From the NCBI GenBank assembly GCA_017744915.1, contig JAGIAH010000003.1:1-64000 (forward strand): DNA of 64,000 nucleotides, in the 5' to 3' direction. Position numbers and translations under genes: made by a program. This document shows positions 1 to 11,432 of this stretch, piece by piece (position 1 is the stretch's first letter; each line of letters begins with the position of its first letter). The notes below the pieces were generated by a model. That model was not told the origin of the DNA, did no database searches, and worked only from the letters and a program-made list of their open reading frames with translations. The stretch is from Agrobacterium tumefaciens (GTDB lineage Bacteria; Pseudomonadota; Alphaproteobacteria; Rhizobiales; Rhizobiaceae).

Positions 1-472
1 AAACGATACCGACCGAACCCTTGCGGAAGATCGAGCCCGGCATGATGCCGATCTTGCATTCTTCCGGCGTCAGGATGCCGGGGCAGTTCGGGCCGAGCAG
101 GCGCGACTTGGAACGGTCGAGGCGAGCCTTGACGCGGACCATGTCCATGACCGGGATACCTTCGGTGATGCAGGTGATGAACGGAATTTCCGCATCGATG
201 GCTTCGATGATGGCATCTGCTGCACCTGCCGGCGGAACATAGATCACGGACGCGTCTGCACCGGTCTTTTCCTTGGCCTCGGCAACCGTTGCGAAGATCG
301 GCAGGCTTTCGCCCTTCGATCCGGTCCAGGTTTCGCCACCCTTCTTCGGGTGAATACCGCCAACCATCTGCGTGCCGTAATAAGCAAGCGCCTGTTCAGT
401 GTGGAAGGTACCGGTCTTGCCGGTCAGACCCTGAACGAGGATCTTGGTGTCTTTATTAACGAGAATAGACAT
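1..472 (-). CDS. sucD: Succinyl-CoA ligase alpha subunit (partial)
   Basis: The first 157 codons of the alpha subunit of succinyl-CoA synthetase are visible; the gene runs off the left edge (family length is about 300 residues). With SucC it converts succinyl-CoA to succinate with nucleotide triphosphate formation in the TCA cycle, in the cytoplasm. The N-terminal CoA-binding Rossmann motif [13 protein letters not shown] (from residue 15) and the motifs CITEGIPV and GPNCPG are all present. The phosphorylated catalytic histidine would lie beyond the window edge. It starts 17 bases after the sucC stop, so the two are almost certainly co-transcribed and made in equal amounts. Confidence 0.95.
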   Translation of the reverse strand, partial: MSILVNKDTKILVQGLTGKTGTFHTEQALAYYGTQMVGGIHPKKGGETWTGSKGESLPIFATVAEAKEKTGADASVIYVPPAGAADAIIEAIDAEIPFITCITEGIPVMDMVRVKARLDRSKSRLLGPNCPGILTPEECKIGIMPGSIFRKGSVGIV

Positions 473-489
473 TATTTCCGGTCCCTCAA

Positions 490-1683
<1,194 letters not shown>

Positions 1684-1716
1684 GGAATAATCCCTGTTTG
1701 GAGCCGCTTGGAGCTA

Positions 1717-2799
<1,083 letters not shown>

Positions 2800-2818
2800 T
2801 CAATCGTTTAGATCATTA

Positions 2819-2842
2819 TTTTCTTACGTAAACGTAAGAAAA
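2819..2842. promoter_or_regulatory. Perfect 10-bp-arm palindrome upstream of mdh
   Basis: The arms TTTTCTTACG and CGTAAGAAAA are perfectly complementary around TAAA. The palindrome lies between the end of zapE (2858) and the start of mdh (2679). It has no long T-run after it on the minus strand, so it looks more like a regulator binding site for the mdh-sucCD operon than a terminator. The octamer TTACGTAA within it recurs at 8531-8538 upstream of sdhC. Confidence 0.5.
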
Positions 2843-2857
2843 TGCGTCACGAAAGTG

Positions 2858-4021
2858 TCAAACTTTCTGCCGTTTCTCGTGGTGTAGCGCCAGATAATCA
2901 GCACTGCGCATTTCAAACAGGCGCGAGGCAGTGCGATCGAATTCGAAACCTTCCGTCCCCTTGCGCTTGCCGAGCAGGTCTTCCGGCATGGCCGCGGCAG
3001 AAGCAAAAAGCCTGACGCTGTGATCGTAAAGCGCATCGATGAGGATGATGAAGCGCTTGGTCTCGTTACGCTTGTCCGCGTTCAGGAACGGGATATGGTC
3101 AACGAAGACCGTATCGAAACGGTTGGCGATGGCAAGGAAGTCGGAAGCGCCGAGCGGCTTTTCGCAAAGGTCGGAAAAGGAAAAACGGGCAACCCGGCCG
3201 CTGGCGCGCGGCACCAGAATGGAACGGCCCTTCATGGGGATCTCGGTTGGTGCAACAAGGTGACCGGCAATCATGTGCCGCCAGGCCATGTCCATCGCCT
3301 GATCCGCTGAGCCGTCAAGCGGCGTGACGTAGACCGGCAGGCTTTCCAGTTTCTCCATCCGGTAGTCTGTCGGGCTATCCAGCGTTACCACTTCGACATG
3401 CTTCTTCAGCAGATCGACGAAGGGCAGGAACAGGCCGCGATTGAGACCGTCCTTGTAGAGATTATCCGGCGCGACGTTGGAGGTCGTCACCAATGTACAG
3501 CCATTGGCGAAGAGCTCGCTGAACAGGCGCGCGAGGATCATCGCATCGGCAATATCCGTGACGGTGAACTCATCGAAGCACAGAAGTTCGGCTTCCGCCA
3601 GAAGCTGGGCGGCGACGGGCGGAATGGGATCGGCCTGTTTGGTTTCGCCATTCTTCAGTTTCTGCCGGTGTGCATGCACGCGATTATGCACATCCGCCAT
3701 GAATTCATGAAAATGGCAGCGCCGCTTGGAAGAGACGGGCGCCATCTCGTAAAACATGTCCATCAACATCGTCTTGCCACGGCCGACGCTGCCATAGACA
3801 TACAATCCCTTGACCGTCGTTGCCGGGCCGGACTTGCGGGCGAACATCCAGCCGAGCGCGCTCTTTTTCTTGGCGGGCTTGCGTGCCTTCAGATCGGCAA
3901 GAATGCGGTCGAGATGCGCCGCTACGCCAAGCTGGGCAGCATCGGCCTGCAAGGTGCCAGCTGCCGTCAATGCGTTGAGCTGTTCAACGACACTATGATT
4001 GTAATCAGGCAATGGCTTCAT
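2858..4021 (-). CDS. zapE: Cell division protein ZapE (AFG1-like ATPase)
   Basis: A 387-residue P-loop ATPase of the AFG1/ZapE family. In bacteria ZapE associates with the Z-ring; the mitochondrial homologue AFG1/LACE1 is linked to respiratory-chain protein turnover. The Walker A motif GSVGRGKT is at residues 77-84 and the Walker B region reads LLCFDEFTVTDIADAM. I chose the ATG at 4021 (MKPLPDYNHS); the longer frame adds only an Arg-rich leader. It lies upstream of mdh with a 178-base gap holding a palindrome, an arrangement common in rhizobia. Confidence 0.92.
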   Translation of the reverse strand: MKPLPDYNHSVVEQLNALTAAGTLQADAAQLGVAAHLDRILADLKARKPAKKKSALGWMFARKSGPATTVKGLYVYGSVGRGKTMLMDMFYEMAPVSSKRRCHFHEFMADVHNRVHAHRQKLKNGETKQADPIPPVAAQLLAEAELLCFDEFTVTDIADAMILARLFSELFANGCTLVTTSNVAPDNLYKDGLNRGLFLPFVDLLKKHVEVVTLDSPTDYRMEKLESLPVYVTPLDGSADQAMDMAWRHMIAGHLVAPTEIPMKGRSILVPRASGRVARFSFSDLCEKPLGASDFLAIANRFDTVFVDHIPFLNADKRNETKRFIILIDALYDHSVRLFASAAAMPEDLLGKRKGTEGFEFDRTASRLFEMRSADYLALHHEKRQKV

Positions 4022-4113
4022 GAAAAAGCGCCTCGGTCGCGGGCGCAACAAAACACCCGCGAGGAATGGAATGGCTCACAACAAGGAAGGCGATCCGGCT
4101 GCACCGGAAATGC

Positions 4114-4695
<582 letters not shown>

Positions 4696-4802
4696 TCAAA
4701 CAAGAAGGCTGAATTATTACCAAAGCCTTATCTTGCGCAAGCGATGGCCGGGATAATTACCATTTCGGTCGATTTTTACCGAATTTTCCCAGGCCCGGTT
4801 GT

Positions 4803-4829
4803 AAAAAGAGCCGCGGCTGAGACCGCGGC
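4803..4829 (-). terminator. Rho-independent terminator of the sdh operon
   Basis: A perfect 7-bp GC stem (GCCGCGG / CCGCGGC, 4810-4829) with a 6-base loop is followed on the minus strand by CTCTTTTTAC. It lies 33 bases after the sdhB stop. Confidence 0.8.
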
Positions 4830-4861
4830 CCGATAAATTTTCTGTCGTCAGCGAATCGCCG

Positions 4862-5641
4862 TTAGACGCGACGCTCGACCATCATCTTCTTGATTTCCGC
4901 GATCGCCTTGGCCGGGTTCAAGCCCTTCGGGCAGGCCTGCGCGCAGTTCATGATGGTGTGGCAACGATAAAGGCGGAACGGGTCCTCGAGATTATCGAGA
5001 CGCTCGCCGGTTGCCTCATCGCGGCTGTCGATCAGCCAGCGATAGGCCTGCAGCAGAACGGCGGGACCGAGATAACGATCGCCATTCCACCAATAGCTGG
5101 GACAGGAGGTCGAGCAGCAGGCACACAGAATGCACTCGTAAAGACCGTCCAGCTTCAGGCGGTCTTCATGGCTCTGCTTCCATTCCTTGGCCGGCGTCGG
5201 CGAAACCGTCTTCAGCCAGGGCTCGATGGAACGATGCTGCGCGTAGAAGTTCGACAGGTCAGGAACGAGGTCCTTCACAACAGGCATATGCGGCAGCGGA
5301 TAAACCTTCACCGTGCCGTTGATCTCTTCCATGCCCTTGGTGCAGGCAAGCGTGTTGGTACCGTCGATATTCATGGCGCAGGAGCCGCAAATGCCTTCGC
5401 GGCAGGAGCGGCGCAGCGTCAGCGTCGGGTCGATATTGTTCTTGATGTAGAGAAGCGCATCGAGAACCATCGGTCCGCAATCGTCGACATCGATATAATA
5501 GGTATCGATGCGCGGGTTCTGGCCGTCATCCGGGTTCCAGCGATAGATGCGGTATTCGCGCACATTCTTGGCACCATCCGGCTTCGGCCAGACCTTGCCT
5601 TCGCTGATCTGGGAATTCTTGGGGAGAGCGAGTTCAACCAT
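4862..5641 (-). CDS. sdhB: Succinate dehydrogenase iron-sulfur subunit
   Basis: A 259-residue iron-sulfur subunit of complex II that passes electrons from the SdhA flavin to quinone. The [2Fe-2S] ligands are C80, C85, C88 and C100. The other clusters are bound by C170, C173, C176 and C180 and by C227, C233 and C237. The [4Fe-4S] motif reads [12 protein letters not shown]. It is the last gene of sdhC-sdhD-sdhA-sdhB, 15 bases after sdhA and followed by a strong terminator. Length and motifs are normal. Confidence 0.98.
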   Translation of the reverse strand: MVELALPKNSQISEGKVWPKPDGAKNVREYRIYRWNPDDGQNPRIDTYYIDVDDCGPMVLDALLYIKNNIDPTLTLRRSCREGICGSCAMNIDGTNTLACTKGMEEINGTVKVYPLPHMPVVKDLVPDLSNFYAQHRSIEPWLKTVSPTPAKEWKQSHEDRLKLDGLYECILCACCSTSCPSYWWNGDRYLGPAVLLQAYRWLIDSRDEATGERLDNLEDPFRLYRCHTIMNCAQACPKGLNPAKAIAEIKKMMVERRV

Positions 5642-5656
5642 ATCCAGTTCCTCAAA

Positions 5657-7498
5657 TCAGTAGACGCGCGCCTTCGGCTCGATCTTTTTCGGATCGATGC
5701 CGTCGGCGATCAGGTCGGTGTGGACCGGGCGGTAGTCGAGCTTCACGTCGCCTTCCGGGCTGACCCAGGCAAGCGTGTGCTTGCGCCAGTTCACATCGTC
5801 ACGACCGGCGAACGGACCGTCGACGAAATCCTCGCGGGCGTGCGAACCGCGGCTTTCCTTGCGTGCTTCCGCGCCATAGACCGTGGTGATCGCATTGGCC
5901 ATGAGGTTGTGCAGCTCAAGCGTCTCGACCAGATCGGAGTTCCAGACCATCGAACGGTCCGTGACCTTGACGTCAGGCAGTTCCTTCCAGATGGCGGAAA
6001 GACGCTTGCAGCCGCTTTCCAGCGATTCCTGGGTGCGGAACACGGCCGCATCGTCCTGCATGGCGCGCTGCATCTTGTCGCGCAGCACCGCCGTCGGCGT
6101 CGAGCCATTGGCGTAACGCAGGCCGTTGAAGCGGTCCATGATCCTGTCGCAGGCGGCCGTATCGAGCGCGGGCACCGGCTCGTTGCGGTCGATGATCTGC
6201 GCAGCGCGGATCGCAGCGGCGCGGCCAAAGACCACGAGGTCGATCAGCGAGTTGGAGCCGAGGCGGTTGGCACCATGAACCGAGGCGCAACCGGCTTCGC
6301 CGACAGCCATCAGGCCGGGCGCGATGCGTTCCGGGTTGTTGGCATCGGCATTCAGCACTTCACCCCAATAGTTGGTCGGAATGCCGCCCATATTGTAGTG
6401 GACCGTCGGCAGAACCGGGATCGGCTCGCGCGTTACGTCGACGCCGGCGAAAATCTTCGCGCTTTCGGAAATACCCGGAAGACGCTCATGCAGGATCGCC
6501 GGATCGAGGTGATCGAGATGCAGGAAGATGTGATCCTTGTTCTTGCCGACGCCGCGGCCTTCACGGATTTCCATCGTCATGCAACGCGAGACAACGTCAC
6601 GCGAGGCAAGATCCTTTGCCGATGGCGCATAACGCTCCATGAAGCGCTCGCCTTCGGAGTTGACGAGATAACCGCCTTCGCCGCGCGCGCCTTCAGTGAT
6701 GAGGCAGCCTGCGCCATAAATGCCGGTCGGGTGGAACTGGACAAATTCCATGTCCTGGAGCGGCAGGCCGGCGCGGGCAATCATGCCGCCGCCGTCGCCG
6801 GTGCAGGTGTGGGCAGAGGTCGCCGAGAAATAGGCGCGGCCGTAACCGCCGGTCGCCAGCACCACCATCTTGGCGGAGAAGCGATGGATCGTGCCATCAT
6901 CGAGGTTCCAGGCGACGACGCCCGTGCAGCGGCCGTCTGCCGACATGATGAGGTCGAGCGCGAAATATTCGATGAAGAATTCCGCATTGTTGCGCAGCGA
7001 CTGGCCATAAAGCGTGTGCAGAATGGCGTGGCCGGTGCGGTCGGCGGCGGCACAGGTGCGCTGCACCGGCGGGCCTTCGCCGTAATTCTGCATGTGACCG
7101 CCGAACGGGCGCTGGTAAATCTTGCCCTCGGCATTGCGCGAGAAGGGCACGCCGTAATGCTCGAGCTCATAGACCGCCTTCGGCGCTTCCATGGCAAGAT
7201 ATTGCATCGCATCGACGTCGCCCAGCCAGTCGGAGCCCTTTACGGTGTCGTAAAGGTGCCACTGCCAACAGTCGGGCGTCATATTGGTGAGCGATGCGGC
7301 GATGCCGCCCTGCGCCGCGACCGTATGGGAGCGCGTCGGGAAAACCTTGGTGATGCAGGCCGTGCGGAAACCCTGTTCCGCCATGCCGAGCGTTGCGCGC
7401 AGACCTGCGCCACCGGCGCCCACCACGATCACGTCATAGGAGTGATCGACATAGGTATAGGCCTTGCCATTCTGGGAAGGTGAACTGATCGATGCCAT
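5657..7498 (-). CDS. sdhA: Succinate dehydrogenase flavoprotein subunit
   Basis: A 613-residue catalytic subunit of complex II that oxidises succinate to fumarate at the cytoplasmic face of the inner membrane. The FAD loop GAGGAG is at residues 27-32, and the covalent-flavin histidine is H58 in [10 protein letters not shown]. The substrate-site motif [18 protein letters not shown] is present. It lies 7 bases after sdhD and 15 bases before sdhB. An 841-residue open frame on the opposite strand is a codon-bias shadow. Confidence 0.98.
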   Translation of the reverse strand: MASISSPSQNGKAYTYVDHSYDVIVVGAGGAGLRATLGMAEQGFRTACITKVFPTRSHTVAAQGGIAASLTNMTPDCWQWHLYDTVKGSDWLGDVDAMQYLAMEAPKAVYELEHYGVPFSRNAEGKIYQRPFGGHMQNYGEGPPVQRTCAAADRTGHAILHTLYGQSLRNNAEFFIEYFALDLIMSADGRCTGVVAWNLDDGTIHRFSAKMVVLATGGYGRAYFSATSAHTCTGDGGGMIARAGLPLQDMEFVQFHPTGIYGAGCLITEGARGEGGYLVNSEGERFMERYAPSAKDLASRDVVSRCMTMEIREGRGVGKNKDHIFLHLDHLDPAILHERLPGISESAKIFAGVDVTREPIPVLPTVHYNMGGIPTNYWGEVLNADANNPERIAPGLMAVGEAGCASVHGANRLGSNSLIDLVVFGRAAAIRAAQIIDRNEPVPALDTAACDRIMDRFNGLRYANGSTPTAVLRDKMQRAMQDDAAVFRTQESLESGCKRLSAIWKELPDVKVTDRSMVWNSDLVETLELHNLMANAITTVYGAEARKESRGSHAREDFVDGPFAGRDDVNWRKHTLAWVSPEGDVKLDYRPVHTDLIADGIDPKKIEPKARVY

Positions 7499-7505
7499 GG
7501 CGGAC

Positions 7506-7886
7506 TTATCCTGCGAATGCGATTTTCAGAATGGCGAAGATGGAAAGACCGCCAATCAGGATCGCGAAAAACGTATTGAGCATCAGAAGAACGAGCTTCG
7601 AAACCTCGGCGTGAACGTAGTCTTCGATGATGACCTGCATGCCGAGCTTCATATGGATGAGGCCGGAGACCAGCACCAGAGCCATGATGACCGCAACGAG
7701 CGGGTTCGACAGCGCGGCGACGACTTCCGGATAGGGCGCACCGGCATATTTGATGAGGAAGATTACGAAGAAGATCAGCAGCGGAACGTTGGCGACCGCT
7801 GTGACGCGCTGGCGCAAGAAATGGTCGGTGCCTTCCTTGGCGGAGCCGAGGCCGCGAACCTTTCCGAGGGGTGTACGCATATCCAT
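7506..7886 (-). CDS. sdhD: Succinate dehydrogenase membrane anchor subunit
   Basis: A 126-residue hydrophobic anchor of complex II with three predicted membrane helices, which helps form the haem b and quinone site. The segment [18 protein letters not shown] holds the haem-ligand histidine region of the family. I chose the ATG at 7886 ([12 protein letters not shown]); a longer upstream frame overlaps sdhC and is not credible. It lies 11 bases after sdhC and 7 before sdhA. Confidence 0.93.
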   Translation of the reverse strand: MDMRTPLGKVRGLGSAKEGTDHFLRQRVTAVANVPLLIFFVIFLIKYAGAPYPEVVAALSNPLVAVIMALVLVSGLIHMKLGMQVIIEDYVHAEVSKLVLLMLNTFFAILIGGLSIFAILKIAFAG

Positions 7887-7897
7887 GAAAAATCTCC

Positions 7898-8290
7898 TCA
7901 GCGCACGATCAGGACGATGACCCAGATCAGCGCGGTCAGACAGATCGACGCGACCCACGAGGCCTTTGCCAGCTTGGTGGTAAAGTGCTTGTCGAAGCCA
8001 TGACCCAGATCCCACATGAAGTGGCGAAGGCCGCCCAGCATGTGGTGGACCAGAGCCCAGGTATATCCGATCAGGATAAGCCTGCCGATGATCGTGCCCA
8101 TCGCCCAGTTGACCCAGTCGTAATAGGCAGGGCCCGAAGCGAGCGCGATCAGCCACCAGGCAACCAGAAGCGTTCCGAAATAAAGTGCACCGCCCGTGAT
8201 GCGGTGCACGATGGATGCAACCATCGTCGGAATCGGCTTGTAAATTTGAAGATGCGGCGACAGAGGCCGGTTATTTGTCACATTCGCCAT
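7898..8290 (-). CDS. sdhC: Succinate dehydrogenase cytochrome b556 subunit
   Basis: A 130-residue cytochrome b subunit anchoring complex II, with three membrane helices. The family motifs [10 protein letters not shown] near the N-terminus and [11 protein letters not shown] (quinone site and helix I) are present, and H84-type haem ligation fits the segment [16 protein letters not shown] chose the ATG at 8290 because the sequence [13 protein letters not shown] matches the family start. It is the first gene of the sdh operon, so the promoter should lie in 8291-8560. Confidence 0.95.
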   Translation of the reverse strand: MANVTNNRPLSPHLQIYKPIPTMVASIVHRITGGALYFGTLLVAWWLIALASGPAYYDWVNWAMGTIIGRLILIGYTWALVHHMLGGLRHFMWDLGHGFDKHFTTKLAKASWVASICLTALIWVIVLIVR

Positions 8291-8585
8291 CAGAACCTCG
8301 CGGCGTTTTCCCGTGCGTCCGTAAGATCGGACGCCCCCAAGCAACAGCACATGACGAAAGAATGTGCATTGCACCAACCGCGACGTTTAATCACATGGGG
8401 GCGTCACCACAAGCATATTTCATGACCGATTCGAATTTAATCGATTGGTTCACGAATTTTTTTTGGATTTTTTCATGTCAAAATAAAAAATCGAGCGTTT
8501 CCAAGATTTACGCCCTCAAAATATTTACCTTTACGTAATTCAGAAAAGGTGTAATTTACGATTGGTTAACCTCGAAAACCGGAGC
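8291..8585. other. Divergent intergenic region between sdhC and the small secreted gene
   Basis: No credible gene here. It must hold the sdh promoter (minus) and probably a promoter for the small plus-strand gene. The part 8440-8560 is markedly AT-rich with T-runs and A-runs. The palindromic octamer TTACGTAA lies at 8531-8538, the same octamer found inside the mdh-upstream palindrome. Confidence 0.5.
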
Positions 8586-8963
8586 ATGAAGCTCATGTTA
8601 CAGCGCCGAATCGCCGCCCTGACCATGATGGTCGCAGGCGCTATTTTTACCTTCGTGCCGCCGGTAGCGGCAGAGGATTTTTATGGCCGCCACCAATATC
8701 GTCACCATCAATCCGAGGTAAACTTCTCCACCGATGGATTGCCATCCGCCCTCCCCGGCGGCACCTATGTCGGCGGCATATCGGCGCTGCGGGTGCGCGG
8801 AAACGGCAATTATTTCGCGATCAGCAGCGGATTTTCGCGAAGAAGTGTAACGGATAGAGCGGGCGTACAACTAGCCCCCAAGGCGAAAATCATCTCTGTA
8901 CATGCCGAAAACGCAGACGATGCCTGCGCGTATGAACATGGCGTCTGCATCATCAGGCCCTGA
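8586..8963 (+). CDS. Small secreted protein, unknown function
   Basis: I do not recognise this family. The 125-residue protein has a clear signal peptide: a basic start (KLMLQRR), a hydrophobic core to about residue 24, and a likely cleavage after PPVAA before EDFYG. The mature part is about 100 residues with a His-rich opening (GRHQYRHHQ), a Gly-rich middle (GTYVGGISALRVRGNGNYF) and two cysteines near the end (CAYEHGVCI) that may form a disulfide. The start may be ATG 8586 or ATG 8595; a GGAG at 8581 fits the latter better. Its TGA directly abuts the TAA of the convergent methyltransferase gene. Confidence 0.65.
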   Translation: MKLMLQRRIAALTMMVAGAIFTFVPPVAAEDFYGRHQYRHHQSEVNFSTDGLPSALPGGTYVGGISALRVRGNGNYFAISSGFSRRSVTDRAGVQLAPKAKIISVHAENADDACAYEHGVCIIRP

Positions 8964-9608
8964 TTAGATAAAACGCCACACCGTGGTCTTCTTCACTTCG
9001 CTGTCTTCAAGCGCCCGCGTCACCGGCACCTGATAGGTCGCCTCGGGGTGAAGCCGCTCCTTGGGCAGATAGGCCCGGCCCGGATCGCCGACGAGCACAC
9101 TCACGCCCTTTTCCGTCAATTCCAGAAACCATGGCACGAGACGGTCGGCGAAGGCACGGTCGTAAAACACGTCCCCCGCCAGCAGAACATCCGCCTCGAC
9201 CGGCTTTCCGACCAGGTCGAGCCCCGTAAAGCCGATATCCACGCCATTGAGCGCCGCATTCAACCGAATGGCCGTTTCCGTCCACGGATCTATATCGGCG
9301 GCCAGAACTTCACGGGCGCCGGCCTTCGACGCCGCGATGGCGACCAGTCCGGAGCCGCTGGCGAAATCCAGCACGCGCTTGCCGCAAACGCTTTCAGGAT
9401 GATCGAGAACATAGCGGGCAAGCCCCTGCCCGCCTGCCCAGGCAAAGGCCCAGAAGGGCGGCGGCAGGCCGATCTCCTCCAGCTCCTCCTCCGTCTTCAG
9501 CCACAGCTCATGGGCTTCGGTGGCGAGATAAAGACGTAATTCCGGCACATGCGGTGGGCGCATGATGGCGGCATTGTCGAGAATGAAGCGTTCGGGATCG
9601 GTCCTCAC
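8964..9608 (-). CDS. METTL20/ETFB-type lysine methyltransferase
   Basis: A 214-residue class I SAM-dependent methyltransferase of the seven-beta-strand type. Motif I reads DFASGSGL and motif II region AADIDPW. The post-motif segment LLAGDVFYDRAFADR matches the D-x-F-Y signature of the METTL20/FAM86 protein-lysine methyltransferase group. Bacterial members methylate the electron transfer flavoprotein beta subunit; an Agrobacterium enzyme of this kind has been studied. The GTG at 9608 gives the longest form; an ATG at 9563 (MRPPHVPELRL) is a plausible alternative. It is the last gene of a tight minus-strand run, 7 bases after the EVE gene. Confidence 0.8.
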   Translation of the reverse strand: MRTDPERFILDNAAIMRPPHVPELRLYLATEAHELWLKTEEELEEIGLPPPFWAFAWAGGQGLARYVLDHPESVCGKRVLDFASGSGLVAIAASKAGAREVLAADIDPWTETAIRLNAALNGVDIGFTGLDLVGKPVEADVLLAGDVFYDRAFADRLVPWFLELTEKGVSVLVGDPGRAYLPKERLHPEATYQVPVTRALEDSEVKKTTVWRFI

Positions 9609-9615
9609 CGAAGCA

Positions 9616-10059
9616 TCAATCCGGCGATTTCGGCGGATTGGCGAGACCGCCCATGCGGCAGACCTCGAGATATTCCTCTTCCGTCACCGGCTGCACGGAA
9701 AGGCGCATGGACGTCACCAGCGACATCTTCTCCAGCTTCGGGTTGGCCTTCACATCCTTCAGGGAGACCGGCTGCGGCACATCGCAGACGGCGCGAATAT
9801 CAACGCAATCCCATTTCAGATCGCCTTCGGCGGTCGAATCCGGATGCGACAATGCGCAGACTTCGACGATGCCGACGACATCAAGCCCCTCATTGGAGTG
9901 ATAGAAGAAACCCTTGTCGCCGATTTTCATGGCGCGCATGTTGTTGCGGGCCTGATAGTTGCGCACGCCGGTCCATTCTTCGCCCGCCTCGCCCTTGGCC
10001 TTCTGCATTTCCCAGGACCATTTGAACGGCTCGGACTTGTAAAGCCAGTAATTTGCCAT
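9616..10059 (-). CDS. EVE-domain protein (PUA-like fold)
   Basis: A 147-residue single-domain EVE protein, opening MANYWLYKSEP with the typical WTGVRNYQARNNMR and GFFYHS motifs. EVE domains share the PUA fold and are thought to bind modified bases in nucleic acid; the human homologue is thymocyte nuclear protein 1. The housekeeping stand-alone type seen here is widespread in proteobacteria and is not by itself a defence gene. It lies 6 bases after the YciI gene and 7 before the methyltransferase. The precise ligand is unknown. Confidence 0.9.
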   Translation of the reverse strand: MANYWLYKSEPFKWSWEMQKAKGEAGEEWTGVRNYQARNNMRAMKIGDKGFFYHSNEGLDVVGIVEVCALSHPDSTAEGDLKWDCVDIRAVCDVPQPVSLKDVKANPKLEKMSLVTSMRLSVQPVTEEEYLEVCRMGGLANPPKSPD

Positions 10060-10065
10060 GTCCGG

Positions 10066-10359
10066 TCACGCCCCCGGATTGTTGAAGACCCAATTATAGG
10101 GCTTCACATCCACGCTTTCGAACAGACCGGCCTTGGCATAGGGATCGGCATCGGCGATAGCCTTCGCCGAGTCGATATCAGCCGCTTCCACGATGACGAG
10201 GCTGCCATTCGGCTTGCCTTCGGCATCGAGAAACGGGCCGGCAATCTTCAATTTACCCTCGGCGTTCAGCGTGTTCAGGTGCTCCAGATGGGCCGGACGC
10301 GTCTCCATGCGCACGTTCAGATGGCCGGGCTTGTCCTTGCAGATAAAGGCAAACAGCAT
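10066..10359 (-). CDS. YciI-like protein
   Basis: A 97-residue YciI-family protein with the ferredoxin-like (dimeric alpha-beta barrel) fold. Typical motifs are the HL-x-x-L segment (HLEHLNTLNAEGKLKIAGPF), DADPYAKAGLFESV and a conserved Asp/His pair. No reaction is firmly established for the family. It is in the gpsA-YciI-EVE-methyltransferase run, separated from gpsA by an 89-base gap that holds a palindromic repeat. Confidence 0.9.
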   Translation of the reverse strand: MLFAFICKDKPGHLNVRMETRPAHLEHLNTLNAEGKLKIAGPFLDAEGKPNGSLVIVEAADIDSAKAIADADPYAKAGLFESVDVKPYNWVFNNPGA

Positions 10360-10377
10360 TTTCGTCTCCTCGTTAAA

Positions 10378-10421
10378 GCATGTCTCCCAAAAGTGTCAGC
10401 GGTTTTGGGACCAGGACATGC
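10378..10421. repeat. RIME-like palindromic repeat (half element)
   Basis: Outer arms GCATGTC (10378-10384) and GACATGC (10415-10421) enclose inner arms TCCCAAAA and TTTTGGGA, with a 4-base bulge on the 3' side and the loop GTGTCAGCGG. The same architecture and nearly the same loop recur at 19971-20016 with different but still paired stems. It lies between the YciI gene and gpsA. Confidence 0.75.
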
Positions 10422-10448
10422 GTAGAATATTATTCAACCGCCTCACCC

Positions 10449-11432
10449 TCATTCGGTGGTGATCGGCCGTGTCATCAATTGTTGCATGGCGCTCGCCACA
10501 TCCAGATTGCCATCAATGATGGCGGCCACCGCCTGCGTGACCGGCATGTCGACAGCGTGCTGTTCGCCAAGCCTGGCGGCGACGGTTGCCGCAAAGGCGC
10601 CTTCCACCAGCCCGCCGGACATGTCCTTGCCCTCACCCCGACCAAGCGCGATGCCGAAACGCAGGTTGCGCGACTGGTGGCTGGTTGCGGTCAGCACCAG
10701 ATCGCCGAGGCCGGAAAGTCCGCGCACCGTATCAGCCTTGCCACCCATGGCGACGATGAGGCGCGACATTTCCGCGAGCCCGCGCGAAATCAGCGCCGCC
10801 CGGGCGGAATCGCCAAGGCCAGCGCCTTCGACGATGCCGGCGGCAATGGCGAGAACATTCTTGAGTGCGCCACCAAGCTGCACGCCGATGCGGTCGGTCG
10901 AGGCATAAAGCCGGAAGGTTCTGCCGGAAATCGTGGTTGCCAGCCGTTCGGCAACCGCTGCATCTTCCGCCGCAATAGCCATGGCCGTCGGCAATCCGCG
11001 CGCTATATCGGCAGCAAACCCCGGACCGGACAGAACCGCGATCGGATGATGCGGCAATTCCAATTCCAGAAGTTCCGTCAGCAGACGGCCGGAATTGCGG
11101 TCAATACCCTTGGCACAGGTGACGACGATAGAGTCATTAGCCAGATAAGGACCGTAATGGCGGGCGGCATCGGCATGGGCCTGCGAAGGCATGGCGAAGA
11201 GGACGATATCGGCACCAGTCAGCACATCCGGCTCGGCGGAAAATTCAAGCGCATCCGGCAGGTCCACGCCTGGGAGTGCCGCCTCGTGTACCCGGTCGCT
11301 CCTGAGATCGGCCATCAAGGCCGGGTCGCGGCCGAGCAGGGTCACATCATGCCGGTTCTCCAGCGCGATAACGACGGCGAGCGCAGTTCCGAAGGCGCCG
11401 GCGCCTACGACGACGATTTTTTCCCGCTGCAT
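10449..11432 (-). CDS. gpsA: Glycerol-3-phosphate dehydrogenase [NAD(P)+]
   Basis: A 327-residue cytoplasmic enzyme that reduces dihydroxyacetone phosphate to sn-glycerol 3-phosphate for phospholipid synthesis. The nucleotide loop [12 protein letters not shown] is at residues 8-19 and the catalytic-lysine region reads [13 protein letters not shown]. The motif CAKGID is also present. Its ATG shares one base with the tsaD stop (TGATG), so the two are translationally coupled; tsaD-gpsA order is common in alphaproteobacteria. Confidence 0.96.
   Translation of the reverse strand: MQREKIVVVGAGAFGTALAVVIALENRHDVTLLGRDPALMADLRSDRVHEAALPGVDLPDALEFSAEPDVLTGADIVLFAMPSQAHADAARHYGPYLANDSIVVTCAKGIDRNSGRLLTELLELELPHHPIAVLSGPGFAADIARGLPTAMAIAAEDAAVAERLATTISGRTFRLYASTDRIGVQLGGALKNVLAIAAGIVEGAGLGDSARAALISRGLAEMSRLIVAMGGKADTVRGLSGLGDLVLTATSHQSRNLRFGIALGRGEGKDMSGGLVEGAFAATVAARLGEQHAVDMPVTQAVAAIIDGNLDVASAMQQLMTRPITTE

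Noticed and set aside
1..472. Truncated sucD as a pseudogene
   Set aside because: The reading frame is intact up to the window edge. It is cut by the window, not broken.
4958..7483. 841-codon open frame on the plus strand opposite sdhA and sdhB
   Set aside because: Antisense shadow produced by codon bias. sdhA and sdhB have full motifs on the minus strand.
9616..10059. EVE-domain gene as part of a defence system
   Set aside because: It is the stand-alone housekeeping type, in a metabolic gene run with no nuclease, helicase or methyl-dependent restriction partner.
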